Below, piece after piece: positions 1-9,551 of a stretch of 54,793 nucleotides of DNA. The position numbers and the translations under genes were made by a program. The stretch is from an uncultured Mycoplasmatota bacterium. Its GTDB lineage: Bacteria; Bacillota_I; Bacilli_A; RF39; UBA660. The notes beneath the pieces are model-generated. The model was not told where the DNA came from. It ran no database searches and was given only the letters and a program-made list of their open reading frames with translations. Numbering within the stretch: position 1 is the stretch's first letter; each line of letters starts with the position of its first letter. The stretch spans positions 85,334-140,126 of the forward strand of contig CAMMJA010000001.1 of the NCBI GenBank assembly GCA_946497145.1. The letters run 5' to 3'.

Positions 1-1
1 A

Positions 2-220
2 ATTCAACACGAAAATGACTTTATCAGCGTTTATCAAAGTATGAGCGAAGTCTCTGTAAAAAAAGATGATGTGGTAACGCAAGGGCAGATAATCGGAAAA
101 ACTGGAGAAAATAAATTAGATGCAAATTTAAAAAATCATTTACATTTTGAATTGTTCCACAAAGGACAAGTAGTAAATCCAGAAAATTATTTTGAAAAAA
201 CATTACAAGAACAAGAGTAA
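2..220 (+). CDS. M23 (LytM/SpoIIQ-like) peptidase, C-terminal fragment truncated by window edge
   Basis: Frame 2 reads IQHENDFISVYQSMSEVSVKKDDVVTQGQIIGKTGENKLDANLKNHLHFELFHKGQVVNPENYF..., with the typical M23 'HLHFEL...G..VNPxxYF' end; stop at 218-220. Confidence 0.8.
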   Translation: MQHENDFISVYQSMSEVSVKKDDVVTQGQIIGKTGENKLDANLKNHLHFELFHKGQVVNPENYFEKTLQEQE

Positions 221-244
221 ACTATTTTAGAATAGTTTTTTCTT
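220..244 (+). terminator. Rho-independent terminator
   Basis: AACTATT-TTAG-AATAGTT followed by a T-run. Confidence 0.75.
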
Positions 245-319
245 TTGGAAAAATCAAAAAGTAGGAATAGAAAACATCTTATGGTATCATAATAATGATA
301 GAAGAATGGATGTGATAAT

Positions 320-1309
320 ATGTTGGGAAAAGATATAGGAATTGATTTGGGGACAGCAAACGTTTTGATTTATGTAAAAGGGGAAGGAATTGTTTTAAAT
401 GAGCCAAGTGTAGTAGCGATGCAGACGGATACGAAAAAAATATTGGCTGTTGGAAAAGAGGCCAGTGAAATGGTGGGAAGAACACCTGGAAAAGTAAAAG
501 CCATAGAGCCGATGAGAGATGGTGTCATTGATGATTTTGAAATTACAGAAGCGATGCTAAATCATTTTATTAAAAAAATCAATGCTAGAGGTATGTTTTC
601 TAAACCACGTATTTTGATTTGTTGCCCATCCAATACGACACAAGTTGAAAAAAATGCAATTAAAGAAGTTGCGGAGAGAATGGGAGTTAAGAAAGTTTAC
701 ATTGAAGAAGAACCAAAAGTAGCAGCAGTAGGTGCAGGGATGGATATTTCAAAACCAAGCGCCAATATGGTAATCGATATTGGTGGAGGAACGACTGATA
801 TTGCGATTCTTTCTTTAAATGGAATTGTAACTAGTAATTCAATACGTATTGCAGGAAATACCTTTGACAAAGATATCATCAAATACATTAAGGAAAAATA
901 CAAATTGTTGGTAGGACAAAGAACGGCTGAAGAAATCAAAATTAAAATTGCTAATGTTTTTAATCCCGATAAAGATGTGAAAATAGAAGTAAGAGGAAGA
1001 GACGTCGTATCAGGGCTTCCCAAAACAATAGACATTAGTTCGAAAGAAGTGGAAGAGGCATTACACCATAGTGTTTATGAAATTATTAAAGCAACACGCA
1101 ATGTATTGGAACAAACACCACCAGAGTTATCCGCAGATATTGTGGATAAAGGAATCGTTTTAACCGGTGGTGGTGCCATGATAGAGGGCTTTCCACAGTT
1201 ATTGGCGAAAGAATTAAAAGTGCCTGTCTTTATTGTCGATTCCCCTTTAACTTGTGTAGCAGAAGGATGTGGAATCTTACTAGATAACATAAATTTATTA
1301 GAACAATAA
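320..1309 (+). CDS. mbl: Rod-shape actin-like protein, Mbl/MreB family
   Basis: MLGKDIGIDLGTANVLIYVKGEGIVLNEPSVVA; phosphate-binding and DIGGGTTD motifs; N-terminus most like Mbl. Confidence 0.93.
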   Translation: MLGKDIGIDLGTANVLIYVKGEGIVLNEPSVVAMQTDTKKILAVGKEASEMVGRTPGKVKAIEPMRDGVIDDFEITEAMLNHFIKKINARGMFSKPRILICCPSNTTQVEKNAIKEVAERMGVKKVYIEEEPKVAAVGAGMDISKPSANMVIDIGGGTTDIAILSLNGIVTSNSIRIAGNTFDKDIIKYIKEKYKLLVGQRTAEEIKIKIANVFNPDKDVKIEVRGRDVVSGLPKTIDISSKEVEEALHHSVYEIIKATRNVLEQTPPELSADIVDKGIVLTGGGAMIEGFPQLLAKELKVPVFIVDSPLTCVAEGCGILLDNINLLEQ

Positions 1310-1331
1310 ACCACCTTTCGTGGTTTTTTTC
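1306..1331 (+). terminator. Rho-independent terminator
   Basis: AACCACC-TTTC-GTGGTT + T-tract. Confidence 0.75.
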
Positions 1332-1381
1332 TTGCTATTTGATAAATCTTTGTTATAATTTAATTAGAAAAGAGGAGTCGT

Positions 1382-2494
1382 ATGTTTGGAAATGATATAA
1401 ATCAAGCCATCTTAATTACTTTAGTTACTTTTCTCGTGTCTTGTTTTATTATGCCATTGATGAAATGGTTGGCTCATCATATTGGGGCTATGGATATACC
1501 GAGAAGCGATGAAAACAATCGACATATTCATAAAAAACCAACGCCAAAGTTAGGCGGGTTAGGGATCTTTCTCAGTTTTTTAGTTGGGTACATGCTCTTT
1601 GGTATCCAAAGTATTCAGATGAATTCTATTTTGATTGGTAGTTTTATTATCGTATTGACGGGTATTATCGACGATGTAAAATCTCTCAGGGCTTCTCAAA
1701 AATTAGTAGGTCAGTTGCTTGCTGCCTGTGTCATTGTTTTTTATGGTGGAATTTTGTTAAGTAATATTTCGTTTTTCGGTTTCTCTATCGATTTTGGTAT
1801 TTTGGCTTATCCTCTGACGATTTTTTTCTTAGTGGCGTGTGTCAATATTATCAATTTGGTAGATGGCCTCGATGGATTGAGTGGCGGAATTACGAGTATA
1901 TTTTATTTGACCATCGGGATCATCGGCTTTTTTCAAGGAAGAAGTGGAAGCATGGTTATGCTCCTTACCTTCATTATGTTGGGATCTACTCTTGGCTTTT
2001 TACTTCATAATTTTTATCCGGCTAAAATATTTGCCGGAGATTGTACCATGTTTATGGGGTTTATGATTGCAATTATAACGTTATTAGAATTTAAAGGAAC
2101 AGCATTAACTTCACTATTTGTACCACTTATGATATTAGGTATTCCTATTTTAGATACCTTATTTGCAATTATTCGAAGAATGTTAAAACGGCAACCTATT
2201 TTTTCGGCCGACAAGGAACATTTGCATCATCAATTGTTGGGAATGAACTTTTCTCAACGAACGACAGTACTAATTATATATGGTATTAATATTTTGTTTG
2301 CTTTATCCTCTATTTTTTACACGTTAAAAGATCCTTATCTTGGTATTATTATATATGTCATACTATTTATCTTAGTAGTATGGTTTATCTTACATACGAC
2401 GATTATATCCGAGAAGGGCTATCGCAAAGTTCAACAATTCGAATCGGCAGTGAAGCAAAAAATTCGAAAGCCAAAACAAGATAAAAGTAAATGA
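1382..2494 (+). CDS. tagO: Glycosyltransferase family 4 (WecA/TagO-type undecaprenyl-phosphate GlcNAc-1-P transferase)
   Basis: Multi-TM; KPTPKLGGLGIFLSF, NLVDGLDGLSGG, FAGDCTMFMGF, KEHLHHQLL motifs. Confidence 0.88.
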   Translation: MFGNDINQAILITLVTFLVSCFIMPLMKWLAHHIGAMDIPRSDENNRHIHKKPTPKLGGLGIFLSFLVGYMLFGIQSIQMNSILIGSFIIVLTGIIDDVKSLRASQKLVGQLLAACVIVFYGGILLSNISFFGFSIDFGILAYPLTIFFLVACVNIINLVDGLDGLSGGITSIFYLTIGIIGFFQGRSGSMVMLLTFIMLGSTLGFLLHNFYPAKIFAGDCTMFMGFMIAIITLLEFKGTALTSLFVPLMILGIPILDTLFAIIRRMLKRQPIFSADKEHLHHQLLGMNFSQRTTVLIIYGINILFALSSIFYTLKDPYLGIIIYVILFILVVWFILHTTIISEKGYRKVQQFESAVKQKIRKPKQDKSK

Positions 2495-2575
2495 GAGAAA
2501 CAAAAGCAATTTTGTTTCTTTTTAAAAATGATAAATAATTGGTAAATTTTGGAAAAAGGAAAGAGGGGAATAGAA

Positions 2576-3307
2576 ATGTTAAATTTTATTGTTGGGGAAG
2601 ATGATCCGAATTTTGAAAAGAGAATGAAACATCTAATTGATAACTTTATGATGAATTTTGATATAGAATATCAATATCATTCTTGTTCAGGATATGATAA
2701 AAAGTTCCAGAAGTTGGTTGAAGAAGATATTGGCTTTAAAGTATATTTTTTGGATATCAAGACGAAACATGGTTCTGGATTAGATGCCGCTCGTATGATA
2801 CGAGAAGAGTGTGATGATTGGATTTCCATCATTGTCATTGTTACTGCATTTAATGAATATCGCTATGAGGCCTTAGGAAATCGATTGTATTTATTAGACT
2901 TTATTAGCAAACTAGACGACTGTGACAAAAGAGTAACGGATGCTTTAAAGAAAGCCATGAAGAATTACGATAATAGATACAAGAGTTTAAGTTATGAATA
3001 TAATTACATTACTCGTAAAGTAGAATTTAGACATATCGTGTATATTGAAAAAGAACAAGATAGTAAAAGATGTATTATTAAAACAACATACGGGACACAG
3101 TTAATATCGAAAAGTTTAGTTGAAGTAGAAAAATTATTGGATAATAGATTTATGAAAACCCATCGCAGTATGATTGTAAATTTAGATTATATTAAAGAAT
3201 TTGACACAAAAGAAAATAAAATTACTTTTAAAAATAATGAAGTTACACATTTAGTAGCGAGGGATAAAAAGAAGGAGTTGACAAAGCGTGTTGGATTTAT
3301 TCAATAA
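2576..3307 (+). CDS. LytTR-family response regulator (AgrA-like)
   Basis: N-terminal receiver (VYFLDIKTKHGSGLDAARMIR) plus LytTR domain (YIEKEQDSKRCIIKTTYGTQLISKSLVEVEKLL...FMKTHRSMIVNLDYIKEFD); RBS GAGGGGAAT before ATG 2576, in frame with the ORF listed from 2549. Confidence 0.87.
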   Translation: MLNFIVGEDDPNFEKRMKHLIDNFMMNFDIEYQYHSCSGYDKKFQKLVEEDIGFKVYFLDIKTKHGSGLDAARMIREECDDWISIIVIVTAFNEYRYEALGNRLYLLDFISKLDDCDKRVTDALKKAMKNYDNRYKSLSYEYNYITRKVEFRHIVYIEKEQDSKRCIIKTTYGTQLISKSLVEVEKLLDNRFMKTHRSMIVNLDYIKEFDTKENKITFKNNEVTHLVARDKKKELTKRVGFIQ

Positions 3308-4577
3308 ATTTATTTGTGCAATGATAATTTCAATAGCAGGTTTTATTGTATTGAAAAATTTACTAAAAAGTGATGAGAAGTTGTGTAATTTCAAAAACAT
3401 ATGTCTTCTCATTGTTATAACTCTGCCGACTGTTCTATTTTACAGGTCAGAATATTATATTACCTTGTCGTTGTTAACGTATTTTTTTACAGCTTTTATT
3501 TATAAATTTATTTTCAAACTAAACTTAATTCAGTCATTTTTAATTACTGGAATTTTAATGATTATTATTTCATTGAGTGATATGATTACATCAATGATAT
3601 TTATTCATATTACTACGGTTGAACAAATGAGATCTTGTTGGTATATTATGTTATTTAGTAATTTAAGTGTTGCAGTCATTGCATTGCTAATTAGTAATAT
3701 TAAAACTGTACAAAATAAAACAGGAAGATTAATTGGCAGGATTAGTTCTATTAAATGGTTTAATAACATTGCTTTTTTAGTATTATTGATCGTAGTACTC
3801 AGCACCTTATTTTATAATGTATCTGAAACATTCTCATTGAGTACAGGATATATTATTAATATAGCTATTATGTTGATCTTTTTTGTGTTAACTTATATTT
3901 ATTTAAGGGAGCAATATAATTATGACAAGTTAAGCCACGAATATGATATGTTGTTTGATTATGTTGAACATTTCGAAGATTGGATAGAAACAGAACAGTT
4001 GAATCGTCATGAATTAAAAAATAGTTTAGGTGCGATAAGGAATTTAACAAAAAATAAAAAAGTAATAGAAAAAATAAATGATATATTACATGATAACATA
4101 AATATAGAAGATACTTGGATAGAGGAGTTAAAAGATGTTCCAAAAGGTATATTAAAAGGATTACTTTATTATAAAATGGCTATATCAAAAAAGCAAAGTA
4201 TTCAAGTAATATCAGAGGTTAGCTCTAATTCGACGAGTTATATAAAGAGATTGGGGAAAAAAGATTTAAAAGAATTAACGCAGCTAATAGGAATATTATT
4301 TGATAATGCTATAGAAGCATCAGAGTTATCAAAAAAGAAGATGGTGTGTGTTGAGATATATGTAGTTGATCGGCAATTAAATATTGTAATATCAAACACT
4401 TATAATGGTGAGATTAATTTAGAAGAGATTAATAAAAAAGGAAAAAGTAGTAAAGGAAAGGGAAGAGGAAATGGATTATATTTTGCGAAAAAAATAGTAG
4501 AAAAAAATACTAAATTTGAGATGGAGCAACAAATAATAAATGATTATTTTGTTGAAAAAATTATTATAAAACAATAA
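3288..4577 (+). CDS. GHKL sensor histidine kinase (AgrC-like), GTG start overlapping the response regulator
   Basis: N-terminal multi-TM sensor, RHELKNSLGAIR phospho-acceptor region, IGILFDNAIEAS N-box, GKGRGNGLYFAKKI G-box. Confidence 0.87.
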   Translation: MLDLFNKFICAMIISIAGFIVLKNLLKSDEKLCNFKNICLLIVITLPTVLFYRSEYYITLSLLTYFFTAFIYKFIFKLNLIQSFLITGILMIIISLSDMITSMIFIHITTVEQMRSCWYIMLFSNLSVAVIALLISNIKTVQNKTGRLIGRISSIKWFNNIAFLVLLIVVLSTLFYNVSETFSLSTGYIINIAIMLIFFVLTYIYLREQYNYDKLSHEYDMLFDYVEHFEDWIETEQLNRHELKNSLGAIRNLTKNKKVIEKINDILHDNINIEDTWIEELKDVPKGILKGLLYYKMAISKKQSIQVISEVSSNSTSYIKRLGKKDLKELTQLIGILFDNAIEASELSKKKMVCVEIYVVDRQLNIVISNTYNGEINLEEINKKGKSSKGKGRGNGLYFAKKIVEKNTKFEMEQQIINDYFVEKIIIKQ

Positions 4578-4604
4578 AAAACAAGTAGTATACTTGTTTT
4601 TTGC
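4572..4604. terminator. Bidirectional terminator between agrC-like (+) and agrD (-)
   Basis: A-run CAAGTA-GTA-TACTTG T-run; symmetrical A/T tracts suit both strands. Confidence 0.7.
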
Positions 4605-4607
4605 TGA

Positions 4608-4727
4608 TTAGTCCATGTTATTTAATGCTTTTGGCTCATCGCATAAGAACCAAACACACCCCATAGATGCAGCACTTGTCGCAAGCATTGCAACAGCAGC
4701 TAGAACGTAAGATAATCTTTTTTTCAT
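4608..4727 (-). CDS. agrD: AgrD-like cyclic lactone/thiolactone autoinducer peptide precursor, 39 aa
   Basis: Reverse-strand translation MKKRLSYVLAAVAMLATSAASMGCVWFLCDEPKALNNMD*; amphipathic/hydrophobic leader, C-V-W-F-L candidate ring, acidic DEPK C-terminal tail; lies directly downstream of agrB on the same strand with a GGAGG-like RBS (revcomp of 'ggcctccttt'). Confidence 0.87.
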   Translation of the reverse strand: MKKRLSYVLAAVAMLATSAASMGCVWFLCDEPKALNNMD

Positions 4728-4782
4728 TTGTTTCGGCCTCCTTTACTACTTAGATATATATTTAAATACTTTCGTATTTAAA

Positions 4783-5385
4783 TCAGGAAGAGATACACTT
4801 CTTGTAATTGTTGAATGGTTGATGAAATATTTTATAAGTAATAGGACAAATCATAATTCCTTCGATTAAGAATGCTGCTAAAATAAGTTGAGAAATTACT
4901 GTATTTTTAATAGTAAAAATAGCAATGGTATAGATAATAGCAAAACTGATAGATGCAAATTTACGAATTTTACGTTTTCTTGTATTGGTAAGTGGTCTTT
5001 TTGGCGTATCTGCTGGTGCCCAAAGAGCAAAGGCGATAAGACATAGGCCAGTTAGAAATACTTTAATTGGAAAAGTTAAAGTCATATGTAACATGATATA
5101 TGGTAATGCTAAAAATAATGTTGCAGAAAATAATAGACAAGTAATGCTTCGATCAGCATGAAATCCAAAGGCAGGATATCGAATAATGTTAAAGAAAAGT
5201 AATACAATAATCATTTCTTTGAATATTCCTAGGATCAGAGACAATATAGAAATGACAATTAATTTTGTAATAGTTAAGTATAACCCTTCTAAACCATATT
5301 GTAGCTGTTCTATTTGTTCTTCACTGTAGTTAGGATTGTATTTTGTAATCCATTTTATAGAGTAATTTAGGAAAGCTTGCTTCAT
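4783..5385 (-). CDS. agrB: AgrB-family accessory gene regulator peptidase/exporter
   Basis: Multi-TM protein with NIIRYPAFGFHADRSITC catalytic His region and CLLFS; typical ~200 aa AgrB. Confidence 0.9.
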   Translation of the reverse strand: MKQAFLNYSIKWITKYNPNYSEEQIEQLQYGLEGLYLTITKLIVISILSLILGIFKEMIIVLLFFNIIRYPAFGFHADRSITCLLFSATLFLALPYIMLHMTLTFPIKVFLTGLCLIAFALWAPADTPKRPLTNTRKRKIRKFASISFAIIYTIAIFTIKNTVISQLILAAFLIEGIMICPITYKIFHQPFNNYKKCISS

Positions 5386-5665
5386 TTACCACACCTCGCT
5401 AACTTAACCTGAAGATAGTTTAGCATTAAAAAATACGAGCAAGAACGAAAAGTTCTAAAATGCTATTTTTGGTAAAATTTATTTAAAAAAGAATTTTAAA
5501 AAACGAAAATATACCAAAATATCCCTTGAAATTACATTTTAGAGAATTACTTACAGCAACAAATGAAATGTGTTAGAATAAAAATGCGCATTAAAAAGCA
5601 GTGTCTACACTTAAGTGAAAAGATTGAAAGAAGTGAGAAATTTGAAGAAAAGAGGAGCGCAAAGT

Positions 5666-5884
5666 ATGATCGGTAAAGTAAAATGGTTTAACAATGAAAA
5701 AGGGTATGGGTTTATTGAATATAAAGAAGATGAGGATATATTTGTTCACTATTCAGCAATTAAGCAAGAAGGATATAAGACAATATCGGAAGGACAATAT
5801 GTATCATTTGATTTATTAGAAACAGCCAAAGGATACCAAGCAACAAATGTCGTTGTTGTACCAGAGCCAGTCACCACAAAATAG
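5666..5884 (+). CDS. csp: Cold-shock domain protein
   Basis: [42 protein letters not shown] before ATG 5666, in frame with the ORF listed from 5615. Confidence 0.92.
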   Translation: MIGKVKWFNNEKGYGFIEYKEDEDIFVHYSAIKQEGYKTISEGQYVSFDLLETAKGYQATNVVVVPEPVTTK

Positions 5885-5897
5885 GTGGCTTTTTTCT
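5867..5897 (+). terminator. Rho-independent terminator
   Basis: AGCCAGTCACC...GGTGGCT + T-tract. Confidence 0.6.
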
Positions 5898-5934
5898 TAG
5901 TGTTATGGTATAATGAAATTGGGAGGATGATAGT

Positions 5935-6462
5935 ATGAATTTGCTAATTAGAGGAGACAAAGTAAAAGTAACAGAAGCCATGAATGACTATGTGGAAGAG
6001 AAGTTACAAAAACTCAATAAGTATATTGAGGATAGCGACAATGTACGTGCAACTGTGGTAGTAAAAATTAAAGATCATCGTCAAAAAGTGGAAGTGACGA
6101 TTCCGCTAAAAACCTTTATTTTACGTGCAGAAGAAGAATGTGATGACTTCTATGCTGCAGTAGATACCATCGTAGATAAGTTAGAAAGACAGATACGTAA
6201 GAATAAAACACGTTTGGAAAATAGAACGAACAAAAGTAATAAAGATTTTATTTTTCAAGAGATGGAAGAATTTCAAGAAACAACCGATACTGTTGTAAAA
6301 AGAAAGAAAATAGAAGTAAAGCCAATGGACGAAGAAGAAGCCATGCTACAACTTGAACTATTAGGACATCAATTTTATCTTTATAAGGATGCTACTACAA
6401 ATCAACCGACAGTTATTTATAAAAGAAAAGATGGTGGCTACGGTATTATCGAGTCAGAATAA
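5935..6462 (+). CDS. hpf: Ribosome hibernation promoting factor, long form
   Basis: N-terminal S30AE domain plus C-terminal KPMDEEEAMLQLELLGHQFYLYKDATTNQPTVIYKRKDGGYGIIE. Confidence 0.95.
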   Translation: MNLLIRGDKVKVTEAMNDYVEEKLQKLNKYIEDSDNVRATVVVKIKDHRQKVEVTIPLKTFILRAEEECDDFYAAVDTIVDKLERQIRKNKTRLENRTNKSNKDFIFQEMEEFQETTDTVVKRKKIEVKPMDEEEAMLQLELLGHQFYLYKDATTNQPTVIYKRKDGGYGIIESE

Positions 6463-6490
6463 AAGAAAAACTCTTTTATTCTTTCTTTTT
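6455..6490 (+). terminator. Rho-independent terminator
   Basis: AATAAAAGA-AAAAC-TCTTTTATT + T-rich tract. Confidence 0.7.
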
Positions 6491-6525
6491 TTTTGATAGA
6501 ATATATTATTAGAGGAGATGTTAAG

Positions 6526-9015
6526 ATGGGCATATTTAGAAGTATATTTGATCATGAGTATAAAGAATTAAAAAGATTTGGAGCAATCGCGGATCAAATC
6601 GATGCGTTGGATGAAACGATGCAAAAATTGAGTGATGCGGATTTACAACATAAAACAATAGAATTTAAAGAACGTTTGGCAAATGGTGCGACGTTAGATG
6701 ATATTTTAGTTGAGGCGTATGCTGTAGCAAGAGAGGCGGCTTTTCGTGTCATTGGAGAAAAACCATTTTATGTTCAGTTGTTAGGTGCTATTGCCATTCA
6801 TTATGGAAATATTGCGGAAATGAAAACTGGTGAAGGAAAAACTTTAACAAGTGTGTTACCTGCATATTTAAATGCCTTGACTGGAGAAGGGGTTCACATT
6901 GTTACGGTTAACGAATACCTAGCCGGTCGTGATGCAGAATGGATGGGTGGTATTCACCGTTTTCTTGGTTTGACAGTCGGTTTTAATCAAAGAGAATTAA
7001 GTCCAAAAGAAAAACAAGAACAGTATAATTGTGATATTTTATATACGACCAACAACGAAGTGGGATTTGACTATTTAAGAGATAATATGGTAGTAAGAAA
7101 AGAAAATCGTGTACAACGTGGTTTGAACTTTGCGATTATCGATGAAGTGGATTCGGTTTTGATCGATGAAGCAAGAACGCCATTAATTATTTCTGGTGGA
7201 CAAATGCAAAGTGCCAATCTTTATATTGATGCCGATCGTTTTGTCAAGTCATTAAAAGAAGAAGATGATTATATTTATGATGAAAAAACCAAAAGCGTCA
7301 ATCTAACAGAAGAAGGAACGAAAAAGGCAGAGAAAACATTCCATGTGGATAATCTTTACGATGTCAATCAGACAACCTTAGTTCATTATATTAATCAAGC
7401 GTTGAAGGCCAATTATTCTATGAAGTTAGATGTCGATTATGTCGTCCAAGATGGTGAAGTTGTGATTGTCGATCAATTCACCGGACGTTTGATGAAAGGA
7501 CGTGCATTTAGTGATGGACTTCATCAAGCAATCGAAGCCAAAGAAGGCGTAAAGATCAATCAAGAAACGAAAACACTTGCGACAATTACTTTCCAAAATT
7601 TATTTAGAATGTATAAGAAATTGTCTGGTATGACTGGTACTGCAAAAACAGAAGAAGAAGAATTTAGAAATATTTACAATATGTATGTTATTACAATACC
7701 AACCAATAAAGAGGTAATTCGTATTGATGCACCTGATTTGGTTTATGCAACGAAAGAGGCAAAGTATAAGGCGATTATTAAAGAGATTAAGGAACGTTAT
7801 AAAAAAGGACAACCAGTGTTGGTTGGTACGATTGCAATTGAAACCAGTGAATTAATTAGTCAATTGTTAAAAAAAGAAAAGATTCCTCATGAAGTATTGA
7901 ATGCTAAAAACCATGCACGTGAGGCCGAAATTATTTCTAAAATCGGACAACATAAATCAGTTACCATTGCTACCAATATGGCTGGACGTGGAACGGATAT
8001 TAAATTGTCAGATGAAATTCGTAACCTTGGTGGTTTGTGTGTAATTGGTACTGAACGTCATGAATCAAGACGTATCGATAATCAGTTGCGTGGTCGTTCT
8101 GGACGTCAAGGAGATCCTGGTTTTACACAATTCTATGTATCGATGGAAGATGAGTTGATGGTTCGCTTTGGTTCTGATCGTATTCGTGGTATGATGCAAT
8201 CACTTGGCTTTGGAGACAATGCCATTCAAAGCAAAACGTTTACAAGAGCAATCAGCTCTGCACAATCTCGTGTAGAAGGAAACAACTTTGATATTCGTAA
8301 ACAATTGTTACAATATGATGATGTCATGAATAATCAACGTGAAATCATGTATCAAAGAAGAAATGAAATTTTGGATAGTGAATCAATTCATGATACGGTG
8401 TTAAGTACGCTTCATAATCACGTGGAGGATTTAGTTAAATCACATCTTTTCCCTGAAGGACATTTAACAGAAGATGATATCAGAGAAATTACAGAATTTA
8501 CCAATGAAAACTTATTAAAAAATGACATCAAACAAGAAGAAATTACTGGTAAAAATGAAGAAGAAATGATTTCCTATATTTATGAAAAAGTTGTAGCAGA
8601 ATATGAGAATAAGATTAAAGAACTCCCAAAAGAAGTTGTGGATGAATTTGAAAAGGCCTTAAGTTTAAGAGTGATCGATAACCACTGGATGGAACACATC
8701 AATACTATGGCGCATTTAAGAGAAGGAATTCACTTGAGAAGTTATGGTCAAGAAGATCCGTTGCGTGCTTATACGATGGAGGGTTTTGAACTATTTGATA
8801 ATATGTTACAAAGAATCGACAAAGATATCACGATGTTCTTGTTGAAAGCAGAAGTTCGTCAAAATATTGAACGAAAAGAAACTGTAAAAAATAAAGTAAC
8901 CAATGAAAGTAGTGAAAAAGCCAAAAGAACGCCAAAGAAATCAACCAAAATTGGGAGAAACGATCCGTGCCCATGCGGCTCAGGTAAGAAGTACAAACAG
9001 TGTTGTGGTAAATAA
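6526..9015 (+). CDS. secA: Preprotein translocase ATPase SecA
   Basis: [40 protein letters not shown]-terminal SEC-C zinc motif [13 protein letters not shown]; start ATG 6526 after GAGGAG. Confidence 0.98.
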   Translation: MGIFRSIFDHEYKELKRFGAIADQIDALDETMQKLSDADLQHKTIEFKERLANGATLDDILVEAYAVAREAAFRVIGEKPFYVQLLGAIAIHYGNIAEMKTGEGKTLTSVLPAYLNALTGEGVHIVTVNEYLAGRDAEWMGGIHRFLGLTVGFNQRELSPKEKQEQYNCDILYTTNNEVGFDYLRDNMVVRKENRVQRGLNFAIIDEVDSVLIDEARTPLIISGGQMQSANLYIDADRFVKSLKEEDDYIYDEKTKSVNLTEEGTKKAEKTFHVDNLYDVNQTTLVHYINQALKANYSMKLDVDYVVQDGEVVIVDQFTGRLMKGRAFSDGLHQAIEAKEGVKINQETKTLATITFQNLFRMYKKLSGMTGTAKTEEEEFRNIYNMYVITIPTNKEVIRIDAPDLVYATKEAKYKAIIKEIKERYKKGQPVLVGTIAIETSELISQLLKKEKIPHEVLNAKNHAREAEIISKIGQHKSVTIATNMAGRGTDIKLSDEIRNLGGLCVIGTERHESRRIDNQLRGRSGRQGDPGFTQFYVSMEDELMVRFGSDRIRGMMQSLGFGDNAIQSKTFTRAISSAQSRVEGNNFDIRKQLLQYDDVMNNQREIMYQRRNEILDSESIHDTVLSTLHNHVEDLVKSHLFPEGHLTEDDIREITEFTNENLLKNDIKQEEITGKNEEEMISYIYEKVVAEYENKIKELPKEVVDEFEKALSLRVIDNHWMEHINTMAHLREGIHLRSYGQEDPLRAYTMEGFELFDNMLQRIDKDITMFLLKAEVRQNIERKETVKNKVTNESSEKAKRTPKKSTKIGRNDPCPCGSGKKYKQCCGK

Positions 9016-9085
9016 CTTATTTTATAAGGGTTTGTGAGATTTTGAAAACGAAAAAAACGGCAAAAATCTCAAAAAAATAGCAGAA

Positions 9086-9185
9086 TGTTTGCAAAATGTT
9101 TGCAAAAAATATAATTGTTTGCAAACAAGTGCTGTAATTCCTTATAAATAAAGGGTTTTATCTGCATAAATAAATTGCAAACAAA
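9086..9185. repeat. Cluster of TTTGCAAA-type iterons (candidate integrase arm-type sites / element end)
   Basis: GTTTGCAAA at about 9087 and 9097, GTTTGCAAAC at about 9117, and inverted ATTGCAAACAA at about 9174. Confidence 0.5.
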
Positions 9186-9191
9186 TTGTAA

Positions 9192-9217
9192 AACTAGCAT
9201 TCAGCTAGTTTTTTAGT
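9192..9217 (+). terminator. Rho-independent terminator
   Basis: ACTAGC-ATTCA-GCTAGT + T-tract. Confidence 0.6.
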
Positions 9218-9246
9218 CCTCCAAAAAAGTAAGAAGGAGGAAATTT

Positions 9247-9505
9247 ATGGCACAAGTTAATGTAACAAAAAGAGAAAATGTGTATCAGTACCAATTTGAA
9301 ATTACAAAAGTTGAAGGTAAGAGGAAGTTTTGCTATTACTAGTTTAAGAAACGGATGTGAAATAAAAGATATTTCAGAAGTATTGAGACATAAAAGAATA
9401 GAAACTACCGAGAAATATTATATTTCTAGCACAATGAAAGATAAAATGAATTTTATTATTGGTTTGGACAAAAACCATAATGATATTATGATGTGTCATT
9501 GTTGA
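9247..9505 (+). pseudogene. Tyrosine-recombinase (phage/ICE integrase) remnant, internally deleted and frameshifted
   Basis: N-terminus MAQVNVTKRENVYQYQFEITKVEGKRK (arm-binding region) joined out of frame to C-terminus GSFAITSLRNGCEIKDISEVLRHKRIETTEKYYISS (C-terminal catalytic block with HKR and Tyr); catalytic core missing. Confidence 0.8.
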
Positions 9506-9551
9506 AATAAACTAATAATGGTATAATAATTATTTGATTAAGGAGGTAAAG

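Noticed and set aside
279-485. Many opposite-strand ORFs (e.g. 279..485, 697..1035, 12941..13207, 22395..22646, 34059..34439) listed in the track
   Set aside because: They lie antisense within clearly conserved genes, have low-complexity compositions typical of shadow frames, and show no recognisable domains.
5386-5560. Possible LytTR/AgrA direct repeats upstream of agrB (two ACGAAAA copies and the AGAACGAAAAGTTCT near-palindrome)
   Set aside because: Match to the LytTR consensus and spacing is too weak to assert; left only as a region to test.
9086-9185. TTTGCAAA repeats as a CRISPR array
   Set aside because: Repeat units are ~9 bp with irregular short spacing and no cas genes; not a CRISPR.
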